Shown: positions 24,552 to 34,052 of the stretch, piece after piece
Layout: the number at the start of each line of letters is the position of its first letter
Numbering within the stretch: the stretch's first letter is position 1
Assembly: GCA_020072565.1 (NCBI GenBank)
Contig: JAIQGI010000012.1
Span: 1-64,000 of the forward strand
Length of the DNA: 64,000 bases
Direction of reading: 5' to 3'
DNA from: Terriglobia bacterium
GTDB taxonomy: Bacteria; Acidobacteriota; UBA6911
The notes under the pieces: generated by a model
The model's database searches: none
Told to the model about the DNA's origin: nothing
Seen by the model: only the letters and a program-made list of their open reading frames with translations
Made by a program: the position numbers and the translations under genes

Positions 24552-26936
24552 ATGGGAAGCTTGATCACATCCAATCCCTTGAGCCGGCGTTGTTTCCTCA
24601 AGTGGAGCTCGCTGCTGGGATCTTCTTTTTTTTCTATCTTTCCCCTCGGGAGGCGCCCTTCCTCGATCGATCCGATTCAAGATACCGCCTCGGGAGAGCG
24701 CATCATCCGCGTGGGCTGTCCTTCGCACAACTGCGGGGGCCGCTGCCTACTGAAAGTTTATGTCCAGGATGGAGTCATTTACAGAATCGAAAGCGATGAC
24801 CGGCCCGCAGACAACCTGGAGGACCCGCAGCTCCGGGCCTGCATCCGCGGACGCGCCTACCGGCACCGTCAGTATCATCGTGACCGCCTGCAATACCCCA
24901 TGAAACGGACCGGAACGCGAGGCGAAGGTAAGTTTGAACGCATCACCTGGGAGCAGGCGCTGGATAAGGTGGCCGGCGAACTGGCCCGGGTCAAGAAGAC
25001 CTATGGGAATTCGGCAATGCTGGTTCCTTATGGGACGGGAAGCTACAGTCAGATCAACGGCCGCCAAACCGCGCAGCGTTTGTTGAATCTCTACGGCGGC
25101 TCTCTCGGCCAGTACAACAGCTATTCCTGGGCCTGCATCTCGAGCGTGACGTCGACGGTTTATGGAACCGATACCACAGGGAACCAGCGCCAGGACTGGG
25201 TAAACTCCAAATACATCCTGATGTGGAGCTGGAACCCCTCGGAGATGCGCGACGGCACCAACACGGAGTTCTTCGTCCGGAAGGCCCGGGAGAAGGGAGC
25301 CCGCGTTGTTTGCATTGATCCGCGCATGACCCTGAGTGCGGTGGCCCTGGCCGATGAATGGATTCCCATCCGGCCGGGCACGGACGTCGCCATGATGTCG
25401 GCCATGACGTACGTAATGATCAAGGAAGGCCTTTATGACTCTGAGTTCGTGAAGGCCTGTTGCATCGGGTTCGACGAGACTCAGATGCCGGCCGCCGCCA
25501 AGGGGGAGGAGAGCTATAAAGATTACATCCTGGGTACGCGCGATAAGATCCCAAAAACGCCGGAATGGGCCGAGGCCATCACGGGCGTACCACGGGCAAC
25601 GATCGCGCGCATTGCGAAGGAATACGCCACTCAAAAACCCGGTGTTCTCTACCAAGGATATGGCATGCAGAGGCGGGCGTACGGCGAACAGGTGGTCCGG
25701 GCCGGCTGCGTGCTGGCTGCCATCACCGGCAATGTCGGCGTCCCCGGCGGCTGGGCCGGAGGCATGGCCTTACAGGCTCAGGACGGCGGGCCGCTCTGGA
25801 ACGTTTTTCCCACGGGACCCAACCCGGTGAAAGCCAGCATTCCGTCCTTTCTCTGGACCGAGGCTGTCCTGCGCGGAAAGGACATGGGGCCGGATCTGGG
25901 CGTCAGGGGCGTGGACAAGCTGGATAACAACATCAAGCTGATTTATGCCGTAGCCTCGAATCTGTTGGCCAACCAGCACAGCAATCTCAATCGCACCGGG
26001 AAAATTCTCCAGGACGAACGCCTCGTCGAGTTTCTGGTGGTACAGGACAATTTCCTGACCCCCAGCGCGCGCTTCGCGGACATCCTCCTTCCGGCCTGCA
26101 CCCAGTTTGAGACCTGGGGTGTTGAGGACGGATGGAAGTACGGGGACGAAGTGATCCTCATGCCCAAGATCGTGGATCCGCCCTTTGAAACCAAGAGTGA
26201 CTACAAGATCTGTTCGGAGGTTGCGCAGCGCCTGGGGATTGGTCAGGACTATACCCAGGGGCGGAGCGAGCGCGATTGGGTGGAGTGGTCGTTGGGACAA
26301 CTCCGGAAAGCTCGCTTTCCGAAGCTCCCCGGTCTTGCGGAATTCGAGAAGAGCAATGCCGGCGTCTATTCCGTGCCTGTCACGAAGCCTGCCGTAGCCT
26401 TAGCCGATTTCCGTAACAACCCCGCGAAATATCCTTTGCGTACCCCGTCAGGCAAGATCGAGATCTTTTCTCAAAAGCTCCAGGCCGCCAACAAGCCGAA
26501 GGAAGTTCCTCCCGTCCCCAAATACATCCAGGAATGGGAAAGCCCCTTCGGCCCGGAAGCGAAGAAGTATCCCCTCCAGGCGGTGGGCCATCATACCCTG
26601 GCCCGAATCCATTCGACCCTTGCCAGGGTGGATTGGCTGGAGGAGGCCTTCCCGCAGAGGATTTTTCTCAATCCGATCGATGCAGCCGCCCGAGGCATAC
26701 AGAATGCCGACGAGGTCCGGGTTTTCAACGACCGTGGCGAGATGCGGATCCTGTGCCGCGTAACCCGGCGAATCATGCCCGGGGTCGTCGCCATTCCTCA
26801 AGGAGCGTGGTGGACGCCGGATGAAAAGGGGATCGACCGCGGTGGATCGGTCAACGTCCTGACTTCGGAGCGGTGGACTCCGTACGCGTTCGGCAACGCC
26901 CAGCACACGATCATGGTCGAGGTAAAGAAAGTCTGA
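24552..26936 (+). CDS. Tat-exported molybdopterin oxidoreductase, DMSO-reductase family
   Basis: This 794-residue catalytic subunit binds bis-MGD molybdenum cofactor and one [4Fe-4S] cluster. The N-terminus SRRCFLKWSS is a clear twin-arginine signal. CPSHNCGGRC and later RACIRGRAYR supply the cluster cysteines. The segment YSWACIS aligns with the molybdenum-ligand position of DmsA, so Ser is the likely ligand. Downstream motifs (WNPSEMRDGTN, RPGTDVAMMSAM, GVPGGWAGGM, HHTLARIHSTL) are those of DmsA/YnfE-type enzymes. The substrate is not deducible. An in-frame stop at 24510 leaves ATG 24552 as the only start, yet there is no clear ribosome-binding site. The electron-transfer subunit follows 10 bp later. 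Confidence 0.92.
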   Translation: MGSLITSNPLSRRCFLKWSSLLGSSFFSIFPLGRRPSSIDPIQDTASGERIIRVGCPSHNCGGRCLLKVYVQDGVIYRIESDDRPADNLEDPQLRACIRGRAYRHRQYHRDRLQYPMKRTGTRGEGKFERITWEQALDKVAGELARVKKTYGNSAMLVPYGTGSYSQINGRQTAQRLLNLYGGSLGQYNSYSWACISSVTSTVYGTDTTGNQRQDWVNSKYILMWSWNPSEMRDGTNTEFFVRKAREKGARVVCIDPRMTLSAVALADEWIPIRPGTDVAMMSAMTYVMIKEGLYDSEFVKACCIGFDETQMPAAAKGEESYKDYILGTRDKIPKTPEWAEAITGVPRATIARIAKEYATQKPGVLYQGYGMQRRAYGEQVVRAGCVLAAITGNVGVPGGWAGGMALQAQDGGPLWNVFPTGPNPVKASIPSFLWTEAVLRGKDMGPDLGVRGVDKLDNNIKLIYAVASNLLANQHSNLNRTGKILQDERLVEFLVVQDNFLTPSARFADILLPACTQFETWGVEDGWKYGDEVILMPKIVDPPFETKSDYKICSEVAQRLGIGQDYTQGRSERDWVEWSLGQLRKARFPKLPGLAEFEKSNAGVYSVPVTKPAVALADFRNNPAKYPLRTPSGKIEIFSQKLQAANKPKEVPPVPKYIQEWESPFGPEAKKYPLQAVGHHTLARIHSTLARVDWLEEAFPQRIFLNPIDAAARGIQNADEVRVFNDRGEMRILCRVTRRIMPGVVAIPQGAWWTPDEKGIDRGGSVNVLTSERWTPYAFGNAQHTIMVEVKKV

Positions 26937-26946
26937 GGAGCGGGTT

Positions 26947-27564
26947 GTGGTGAACCAATACGCTTTTTTTGTCAACTCGGATGCGTGCTCGGGATGCAAG
27001 ACTTGCCAGGTTGCCTGCAATGACAAGCATGACCTCCCGGTGGGCCAGCACTGGAGAAGAGTTTATGAAATCACGGCGGGAAGCTGGCAAAAGACCGAGG
27101 GCGCCTGGATTTCCACGGTAGTCGCTTACAATCTCTCCATGTCCTGCGTCCATTGCCTGGACCCCGTGTGCCTGACGAGCTGTCCATCAAATGTCATCTG
27201 GAAGAGGGATGACGGGATCGTTCTCATTGATGACAGCCGCTGCTCGCGTTGCCGCCGCTGCGAATCCGCCTGCCCCTACGGCGCCATCCGCTACGATCCT
27301 TCCACCGATTCACTACGGAAATGTCACCTCTGTGTGGACTACCTCGATTCCGGATTGGCTCCCGCATGCGTGGTTGCCTGCCCGAACCGGGCATTGGATT
27401 TCGGCGATTATGATGAGTTGAGGAGAAAATATGGAACCGTAGGCGGGGTCTTTCCTTTGCCGGATCCGGCGATCGCCGGACCCGCCCTCATCATCAAGCC
27501 CCACCGGAACGCCGCCCTCGCTCAGAGCCGCGACCCGGAAATAGCCAATTGGGGCGAACTCTGA
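26947..27564 (+). CDS. Four-cluster ferredoxin subunit (DmsB-like)
   Basis: This 205-residue iron-sulphur protein has four cysteine groups: CSGCKTCQVAC, CVHCLDPVCLTSCP, CSRCRRCESACPYG and CHLCVDYLDSGLAPACVVACP-type (the last spaced over 21 residues). Each binds a [4Fe-4S] cluster. It passes electrons to the molybdopterin subunit, and being without a signal it is expected to be carried out with that partner by Tat. GTG 26947 (or 26950) follows GGAG. The membrane anchor DmsC and the chaperone DmsD, normally the next genes, are absent here; the following gene is a thioredoxin fusion. Confidence 0.92.
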   Translation: MVNQYAFFVNSDACSGCKTCQVACNDKHDLPVGQHWRRVYEITAGSWQKTEGAWISTVVAYNLSMSCVHCLDPVCLTSCPSNVIWKRDDGIVLIDDSRCSRCRRCESACPYGAIRYDPSTDSLRKCHLCVDYLDSGLAPACVVACPNRALDFGDYDELRRKYGTVGGVFPLPDPAIAGPALIIKPHRNAALAQSRDPEIANWGEL

Positions 27565-27643
27565 TCCGGACAGCGAAAAAGAACCGCGAAACACGCGGCC
27601 TAACATAGCCGCAACCCAAACAGATATTAACCCGAGGAACCCG

Positions 27644-28831
27644 ATGAAATTTGCCGCCGCCTTTCTTGCCTTATCGATGCCGCTTTTTCCGCAAGCCTTG
27701 CCCGACGCCAAGGACCTGCTGAATCAAAGCGGGACCGCACTCAACAAGTTACACAGCTACCAATATGAATCGCAAATGGCCATGGAAATGAGCGTCGCGG
27801 GAACCCCCGTCAACGTGACTCTGACGAGTTCCGCGGCCGCGGTCAATCCCGACAAGAGAAGAGTAGAGACGAAATCCCAAATGGGCGGAGCCACGCTCGT
27901 GGCCGACGGCGCCTACACCTGGTTTTACAGTTCCGCCTTGAATCAATATGTGAAGAAGGCGGCACTGCAAACACCGCAGTCCATGCTGGCGAGCCTGGGG
28001 ATGGGCGACCTGCCGGATCCCGGGCAGATCTTCAAGGACCTGAAGACGGTTCGTGACGAACCGCTCGAAATCAACGGCCAAAAATTTGACTGCTGGGTGC
28101 TGGAATCCAGAATCGACAGGTTCGCGATGCCGCAAGCGCAGGGCATCGAGTTGACCGACGGAACTGCACGGTTCTGGATCGCCAAGGATCTGAAAATCAC
28201 GCTGCAGATGACCTTGTCTGGCAAGCTCCAGGGAGGGCCGATCCCGGGGGCGGTGGAAATGCAGCAGAAGATGACCATGTTGTCCCTGAAGGTCAATGTG
28301 GATCTGCCCGATGCGCTCTTCCGGTTCACTCCGCCGGAGGGGGCCAAGGAAGTGTCCGAGTTTGCCGCTCCCGGGCTCACCAAACCCGACCTGACGGGGA
28401 AGCCCGCACCCGCATTCCGCCTCCAAGCGCTCGAGGGCAAGGCATACGATCTTGCCGAATTGAAAGGGAAGATCGTCCTTCTTGACTTCTGGGCTACCTG
28501 GTGTGGCCCGTGCCGCACAGACATGCCGGATCTGGACAAGCTGCAGCAGGAATACGGCGGCAGCGGTCTCGTTGTGCTGGGCCTTAATGTTGGTGAAGAT
28601 CGCGAAACTGTGGAAAGCTATATCAAGAAATCCGGGGTCTCTTATCCGATGGCCCTGACCAACGGCACCAGCGTGGTTTCCGCCTACAAGATCAGCGCGT
28701 TTCCCACCTACGTGCTCATCGGGCGCGACGGAGCGGTCTTGGATATCCAGATCGGCAGCAGCGGGCCGGAGGCTCTCCGGAGCATGCTGGCGAAAGCCGG
28801 GCTCAAGCCGGGCGAGGGAAAAGACCGATAG
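27644..28831 (+). CDS. LolA-like (DUF2092) domain fused to a TlpA-type thioredoxin
   Basis: This 395-residue exported protein has a signal peptide (FAAAFLALSMPLFPQAL). Residues about 25-250 form a DUF2092/LolA-like beta-baffle that may bind hydrophobic molecules (HSYQYESQMAMEMSVAG, then FDCWVLESRIDRF). Residues about 255-390 are a TlpA/ResA thioredoxin domain with FWATWCGPCRTDMP (Cys287, Cys290) and the cis-Pro loop SAFPTYVLIGRDG. It should act in the periplasm as a thiol reductase. It lies 79 bp after the ferredoxin subunit and may be co-transcribed with the molybdoenzyme. The fusion is found mainly in Acidobacteriota. Confidence 0.88.
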   Translation: MKFAAAFLALSMPLFPQALPDAKDLLNQSGTALNKLHSYQYESQMAMEMSVAGTPVNVTLTSSAAAVNPDKRRVETKSQMGGATLVADGAYTWFYSSALNQYVKKAALQTPQSMLASLGMGDLPDPGQIFKDLKTVRDEPLEINGQKFDCWVLESRIDRFAMPQAQGIELTDGTARFWIAKDLKITLQMTLSGKLQGGPIPGAVEMQQKMTMLSLKVNVDLPDALFRFTPPEGAKEVSEFAAPGLTKPDLTGKPAPAFRLQALEGKAYDLAELKGKIVLLDFWATWCGPCRTDMPDLDKLQQEYGGSGLVVLGLNVGEDRETVESYIKKSGVSYPMALTNGTSVVSAYKISAFPTYVLIGRDGAVLDIQIGSSGPEALRSMLAKAGLKPGEGKDR

Positions 28832-28881
28832 GTTGACTTGAAGAGCTGATTGATGTTGTCCTTATTGAATGGGACGAGAGT

Positions 28882-30135
28882 TTACTCCATTCTGAGAGCT
28901 TCGACCGGGTCGAGCCGGGACGCCTTGACCGCGGGCCAGGTACCCGACAGCAGTCCGATAATTCCGAAGGTGATGAACGCGGTCAGGAACACGCGGGCAT
29001 TCACGAGCAGGTAGATGTCACCTTGCCGGCTCTTGTCCTCGAATAATTCGCTCAGGAAGGGAATGGCGCCGATCCAGTTGGCGAGCAGGATGGCGAGGAG
29101 GTAACCGAGGATGCCACCGATGATCGACAGCGCCAGTGCCTCCCCGAGGAACTGGACACGGATGTGACGCTTGCGGGCGCCGAGGGCCTTGAGCACGCCG
29201 ATTTCGTGCGTCCGCTCCTGCACGCAGAAGAGCATGATGTTCATGATGCCGACGCCGGCGACCGCCAGCGTGAGCAGTCCGATGACATTGAGCAGCCCCT
29301 TGGTTGCTACGTTCAAGCCGTTGATGATGGAAAACCCCTCGCTGAATCGATCCATGATCAGGGCCTTTTCATCGGCAGGATTGAACTTGTGGATCTCTCC
29401 GAGGACCCGGCGAACCTGCCGCACTGCGGCGTCCTCCATTCTGCCGCTGACAGGCTGGAACACCAGCACACTGTTGTATCGAATATCCCGCATGGTGCCC
29501 ATGACGTTGACTGGGATGAGCGCACAGTAGTCATCCTGGGTGAAGTAGTTCGAGATGGCGATCTTCTTCTTGAGCACTCCAACGACGGTAAATCGCACTC
29601 CCTCAATGAAGACATCCTGGTCGAGTGCCGGAGCCTGGCTGAAGAGCTTCTTTTTGAGGTCATACCCCAGCACGACCACCCGGCGCGCGTAGGCAATGTC
29701 CTCGGCGTTGAGGAAGCGCCCCTCGCCCATGAACATCCCGCGAACGACGCCGTATTCATCGTTCACGGCCCGGATGCCCGCGCTCGTCATCCGGTCGCCC
29801 CAGCGCAACTGCATCTCATTGTAGACCTCAGGGCTGGCGCGCTTCACGAGGGTGCAGCGTTGCCGGATCATTTCGACGTCCTGCGGCTCGGTGCGGATCA
29901 CGCGACCTGCGCGCGCACCCCCGGCCTGCATCGAGGTCTGGCCGTTCCAGATGACGACGACGTTGTCGCCGAAATAGCTGAGTCCCAGCAGCATCGCCTT
30001 CTGAAAACCGTCGCCGTAGGCCATGAGGAGGATAAACGAGGCGATGCCCCAGGTGATGCCGAGAACGGTCATCATCGATCGTTTGCGGTATGCAACCAGG
30101 TTTTCCAATACGCGCTTGAAGATCTCGACGACCAT
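28882..30135 (-). CDS. MacB-type ABC transporter permease (second)
   Basis: This 417-residue permease has the MacB/FtsX layout: one N-terminal helix (RSMMTVLGITWGIASFILLM), a large periplasmic MacB_PCD domain (about residues 45-270), then three helices with the FtsX motifs AVAGVGIMNIMLFCVQERTHEIG and LKALGARKRHI, and a C-terminal PAVKASRLDPVEALRME. The start at 30135 shares a base with the stop of the preceding permease (TGATG), so they are co-translated. There is no nucleotide-binding domain in the protein or in the neighbourhood. It probably pairs with the first permease and the adaptor in an efflux or export complex. Confidence 0.9.
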   Translation of the reverse strand: MVVEIFKRVLENLVAYRKRSMMTVLGITWGIASFILLMAYGDGFQKAMLLGLSYFGDNVVVIWNGQTSMQAGGARAGRVIRTEPQDVEMIRQRCTLVKRASPEVYNEMQLRWGDRMTSAGIRAVNDEYGVVRGMFMGEGRFLNAEDIAYARRVVVLGYDLKKKLFSQAPALDQDVFIEGVRFTVVGVLKKKIAISNYFTQDDYCALIPVNVMGTMRDIRYNSVLVFQPVSGRMEDAAVRQVRRVLGEIHKFNPADEKALIMDRFSEGFSIINGLNVATKGLLNVIGLLTLAVAGVGIMNIMLFCVQERTHEIGVLKALGARKRHIRVQFLGEALALSIIGGILGYLLAILLANWIGAIPFLSELFEDKSRQGDIYLLVNARVFLTAFITFGIIGLLSGTWPAVKASRLDPVEALRME

Positions 30136-31379
30136 CACTCGTACCTCAGAGCTTCGATCGGATCCACTACGGATGCCATGAAGGCCGGATAGATGCTCGA
30201 CAGCATGCCGACCAGGGTCAGGAAGCCGAACGCAATCCAGCCGACAGCGGGAGTGACGATCATGCCGGCGAAGAAGTCGATCTTGGGCAGCTGATTGATC
30301 AGCGCGCACAGTCCCCACCCAAGCAGCACCCCTGCCAGCCCGGCCATGAACGTCAGCGTCATGGACTCGGCGAAAAACTGCATCAGGATGCGGCGTGTCG
30401 TGGCGCCGACGGCCTTGCAGATCCCGATCTCGTGGGTCCGTTCGCCGACAGAGAGCAGCATGATGTTCATCACTCCGACACCGCCGAGAATCAGGGTCAC
30501 AACCGCCATGGCGCCGAGGAACACCTTGAGCGAGGCGAAGAGCTTGTATATCAGTTTCGCTTCCGTGACCGTGTTCCAGATCTGCAGCGCGTCTTTATCG
30601 AGGTAATCGAAGCCCTTTTCCTTCGCCAGAACCTGCCGGACCTGCAGTTCGGCCGCCTCTCCGATCTCCTCGCTGCGCGGCTGCAGGATCATGTTGGAAA
30701 GCTGATACTTCCCGTCGACCGCTTTGGGCAACGGGAAGTCGCGGGTGATCGTGTAGAAAGGGACGAAAATCATCTTCTGATCGGGGCCGCTGTAATTCGA
30801 GTTCTGGTCCTTATGGACCAGCTCCCCGATGACCAGGTAAGGCAACTCGCCGATCACGACGGTCTGGCCCACGGCGTTTACCTTGTCGAACAGCTGTCCT
30901 TTGACCTCTTCGCCGAGGATGCAGACACGCAGGGCGTTTGCATTGTCGCCCTCGTTGATCTGCCGCCCGCCGGGTTTCACCTCGATCGTGCGCATCTGCA
31001 TGTAGTCGGGGAAGACGCCGTGCGTGCCGAAGGTGCCGTTATTGATGTTGGAACGCACCGCCAGAGATCGTTGGACCTCGGGACTCGAACGTTGGAGGTA
31101 GACGGCACGCTCCTTTACCGTCATGTAGTCGTTCAGGGTGAGGCGGATGTCCTTTCCGGCGCGGACGCCATCGATCCCTTTGCTGGTCAAGCCGCCCCAG
31201 ACAATAATGATGTTCTGGCCGAGCGCGCGCGCCTTCTGCTTCTGTGCGACCCACATCCCTTCGCCCAGCGCCGTCATGAGAATCAGGCACACGAGCCCCC
31301 ACGCGATCCCGAACATCGTCAGGAACGAGCGCGTCTTGTTGGTCTTCAGATTCAACCACGTCTGTAACAGCAGGTCCAT
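30135..31379 (-). CDS. MacB-type ABC transporter permease (first)
   Basis: This 414-residue paralogue of the next gene has the same layout: N-terminal helix (RSFLTMFGIAWGLVCLILMTAL), periplasmic MacB_PCD domain, three C-terminal helices with GGVGVMNIMLLSVGERTHEIG and the closing PAFMASVVDPIEALRYE. Two non-identical permeases suggest a heterodimer rather than the MacB homodimer. The gene sits 107 bp after the adaptor gene in the same operon. ATP hydrolysis must come from a separately encoded ATPase, as none is found in the window. Confidence 0.9.
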   Translation of the reverse strand: MDLLLQTWLNLKTNKTRSFLTMFGIAWGLVCLILMTALGEGMWVAQKQKARALGQNIIIVWGGLTSKGIDGVRAGKDIRLTLNDYMTVKERAVYLQRSSPEVQRSLAVRSNINNGTFGTHGVFPDYMQMRTIEVKPGGRQINEGDNANALRVCILGEEVKGQLFDKVNAVGQTVVIGELPYLVIGELVHKDQNSNYSGPDQKMIFVPFYTITRDFPLPKAVDGKYQLSNMILQPRSEEIGEAAELQVRQVLAKEKGFDYLDKDALQIWNTVTEAKLIYKLFASLKVFLGAMAVVTLILGGVGVMNIMLLSVGERTHEIGICKAVGATTRRILMQFFAESMTLTFMAGLAGVLLGWGLCALINQLPKIDFFAGMIVTPAVGWIAFGFLTLVGMLSSIYPAFMASVVDPIEALRYE

Positions 31380-31486
31380 GCGTTCCCCCTGTCAGGCCTG
31401 CCAAATTGAGTTTTTGCGGAAGCGGTCTTCCAGACCGGATCTGACAATGCGAAAACCGGAATCGGAAGGCCTCACAGCAACCCGAC

Positions 31487-32728
31487 TTACTGGAGCACCA
31501 CGCGGTCGCCGAGCTTCAGTCCCGAGAGCAACTCGGTTCGGGCTCCATTGCTCAGCCCCGTTTTGACCGCAATTTGCCGCCGCCCCGTCCTGGTGGCGGG
31601 ATCCGGCACCTCGACGAAGGTCTCCCGCTTCTCGTTGTAGATGAGCGAACTCTCCGGAATGACGAGCACATTATGGTGCTCTTCGAGCACGATCTCGGCG
31701 TTCGCGCTCATGCTGACCTTCAGAAGGTCAAGATCGTTGTTGATCGACACCCGCACCTCGAAGCGCGTCACGTTGTCCTTCTCAACACCCATCGGGGCGA
31801 TGCGGAAGACCTTCCCCTGAAATCCCCGGTTTTTATAGGCATCGACGGTCACGCGCACCGCCTGGCCCTCCTTTACCAGCCCGATGTCCGTCTCATCCAC
31901 CTTACCCTTCACGTAGAGCTCCCTCACATCACCCAAGGTCATGATGAGAGTGGCGTTGGATCCCAACTGCAGGATCGAGGACACGGCGTCCCCGACCTCG
32001 AGCTCGCGGCTCAGGACCACGCCGTTGATGGGAGAGCGGATGCTGGCATACTTGAGGTTCTCTTCCGCTTGCTCCTGCTGCGCCTGAGCCTGAACCAATT
32101 CGGCCCGAACCGTTTCGGTAGTCCGACTGTTTTGTTCGAGCTCAGCCTCCTTCACCTGAACAGCCGCCTGGAGGGATTTGTGGGTGACTTCCGCGGCCTT
32201 CATCTTCTGCTCGATGCTGTCGAACTCCGCCTTGGAGACCAGTCCCTGGCCAAAGAGCCCCTGGTATCGTTTGTATTCGGCAACTGAAAAGTCGTAATCC
32301 CTGCTTTCGGCCTCGAGCTGCGTTTTGCGGAGGTTGGCCTGAAGGGTTTTCAGCTGGGACTGCATTTCCTCGAGCTTGCTCTCGGCCGCGTTGAGGAAGG
32401 CTTTCGCCTGCTTCAATTGGGCTTCCAGCGTCTCCTTATCCAACTCGACAAGGAGCTGCCCTTCGCGCACAGTGTCGCCTGCGTTCACATAAAGGTATTT
32501 GATGATTCCACTGGCTTTGGACTTGATCTCCACTTTTGACAACGGCTCGATCTTGCCGGTGGCCACCACCGACTTGGCGATGTTTCCCTGCTCCACCTTG
32601 GCCAGCTTCTCGGACGGGATGGTTTTGTCAACCGCGAACAGCGATCCAAAAACCCAGTAGCCGCCCAGAACCACAAGGAGTCCCACGATGGACAGGAATG
32701 AAATCGTGAAGATCCGTTTCTTGGCCAT
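31487..32728 (-). CDS. Periplasmic adaptor (HlyD/MFP family)
   Basis: This 413-residue membrane-fusion protein has an N-terminal anchor helix (FTISFLSIVGLLVVLGGYWVF), a lipoyl half (GKIEPLSKVEIKSKASG and VREGQLLVELD), a long coiled-coil hairpin (about residues 95-215), the second lipoyl half (SIRSPINGVVLSRELEVGD) and beta-barrel and membrane-proximal domains. It should link the two permeases to an outer-membrane channel, as MacA does for MacB. ATG 32728 follows GGAGG. It is the first gene of the adaptor-permease-permease operon. Confidence 0.92.
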   Translation of the reverse strand: MAKKRIFTISFLSIVGLLVVLGGYWVFGSLFAVDKTIPSEKLAKVEQGNIAKSVVATGKIEPLSKVEIKSKASGIIKYLYVNAGDTVREGQLLVELDKETLEAQLKQAKAFLNAAESKLEEMQSQLKTLQANLRKTQLEAESRDYDFSVAEYKRYQGLFGQGLVSKAEFDSIEQKMKAAEVTHKSLQAAVQVKEAELEQNSRTTETVRAELVQAQAQQEQAEENLKYASIRSPINGVVLSRELEVGDAVSSILQLGSNATLIMTLGDVRELYVKGKVDETDIGLVKEGQAVRVTVDAYKNRGFQGKVFRIAPMGVEKDNVTRFEVRVSINNDLDLLKVSMSANAEIVLEEHHNVLVIPESSLIYNEKRETFVEVPDPATRTGRRQIAVKTGLSNGARTELLSGLKLGDRVVLQ

Positions 32729-33203
32729 GAATTCACCTCCAGGTCTCTATACGCAAATCGATCCGAATAAGTTTGACGCTTTTTGGGGAACATCCTCTCT
32801 GCCGCCGGTGCGGGTGAAAGAGGCCGTGAGTGAAATAGAGGATCCGGCTTGCGGGGGCATTTCCCATGCCTGCAAATCCTGCAAATCTTCAGCCAACCCG
32901 TAAGTTATTGATGTGCCGACAAATTCTTCCGACGCACCTGTGATTGGCAGTCACAGGTGTGACGGTGCATTCACTCGCGACACTCGACGGTTGAGCCAAT
33001 GGCCCGCGGACTCGGCCATGGAGATACATGCCAGGTTCAGGGCAGATTTCACCGCCCGCGGGACTCCATCGGCAGGTGGCGGCGTGGAAAAAGGGCCGCG
33101 CGCGCTGGCGAACGGCTGGGCGAACAACCCTCAGCCAGTCCAATCGCTTGCGCGCGCAGCCCTGTTCCCCTTTGGTGCGGTACGGGCGAAATCGGGCACT
33201 GAC
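32729..33203. other. Intergenic region upstream of the efflux operon, 475 bp
   Basis: The stretch should hold the promoter of the adaptor operon (minus strand). A 9-bp perfect dyad at 32935-32959 is listed separately. No gene was recognised. Confidence 0.45.
32935..32959. promoter_or_regulatory. Dyad symmetry upstream of the efflux operon
   Basis: CACCTGTGA (32935-32943) pairs exactly with TCACAGGTG (32951-32959) around seven bases. It is about 210 bp upstream of the adaptor gene. It could be an operator or the end-of-transcript hairpin of the DUF4097 gene; it lacks a T run. Confidence 0.4.
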
Positions 33204-34052
33204 TCAAGACCGAACCAGCCGGACATCGCCGGATGCCGTTGATATATTCAGCTTGGTCGCGCCTGAGCCTAGCGTGCCGTATGCTTTCTTCCCATGGCCC
33301 TCGAGATCCTCGATGGTGAGGGGAAAATCGGATTGGATGGAGCCGCTGGCAGTGGACATCTGCACCTGGGCATCCAGTTGCGCAGGTGCCTTTACCGTCA
33401 CGTCGCCGCTGGCGCTGGAAAACTTAAGCTCCCCGCTGCCTTCGATGCGACTCAGTTCCACATCAACATCCCCGCTGGCCGTGTTTGCGCTGACCGTGCC
33501 GGCAATTCCCAAAACGGTGACATCGCCGCTGGCCGCGTTGGCCTGCACGTTGCCGTGAACCTGCGAGATTTTCACGTCGCCGCTGGCTGTCTTGGCGATC
33601 ACACTGCCCACAACCTGGCTTATGGTGATCTCGCCGCTGGCGGTACTCACACCGATCTCACCGCCGACGTTGGTGACGCTGATGTCGCCGCTGGCAGTGG
33701 AAAGCTTGTCATACTTGTAGTTGGATCCGCTGGGGACCTGGATGACAAACCGCACACTGGCATCGTAATTGCCGGCGCCGCGCGGGTATTGCGCCCTCAG
33801 CGAAACCTGATTGGAGGTGCTGAGATCCTCGACCTGAACCATTTCCTTGTCCCGGCCTTCCCGGTACGCCTGAACCGACACCACCGCGCCGTTATATCCT
33901 GTTACGGAGATTTCCCCGGATACGTTGGAAATGCTGATGCTGCCCCCCGCAGGCAACGCGTAGGTCTTCTGGAAATCCTGGCCCCAGGCTGTTGTGACCA
34001 TCAAACCAGCCAATAGAGCAACCGCCGCCAATCCTATGAGTTTTTTCTTCAT
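33204..34052 (-). CDS. Secreted DUF4097 beta-helix repeat protein
   Basis: This 282-residue protein has a signal peptide (KKKLIGLAAVALLAGLMVTTAWG). From about residue 95 it consists of tandem repeats of about 19 residues, with the core T-A-S-G-D-V/I-x-hydrophobic (STASGDISV, KTASGDVKI, NAASGDVTV, NTASGDVDV, SSASGDVTV, STASGSIQS, STASGDVRL). This is the DUF4097 pattern, which folds as a beta-roll. DUF4097 proteins are surface or periplasmic and of unknown function, often near transport or stress genes. ATG 34052 is chosen because the signal peptide begins there and GAGGAG lies ten bases upstream. Confidence 0.88.
   Translation of the reverse strand: MKKKLIGLAAVALLAGLMVTTAWGQDFQKTYALPAGGSISISNVSGEISVTGYNGAVVSVQAYREGRDKEMVQVEDLSTSNQVSLRAQYPRGAGNYDASVRFVIQVPSGSNYKYDKLSTASGDISVTNVGGEIGVSTASGEITISQVVGSVIAKTASGDVKISQVHGNVQANAASGDVTVLGIAGTVSANTASGDVDVELSRIEGSGELKFSSASGDVTVKAPAQLDAQVQMSTASGSIQSDFPLTIEDLEGHGKKAYGTLGSGATKLNISTASGDVRLVRS

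Noticed and set aside
33660-34010. Tandem direct repeats that might be a CRISPR or satellite array
   Set aside because: They are the codons of the DUF4097 T-A-S-G-D protein repeat, read in frame.
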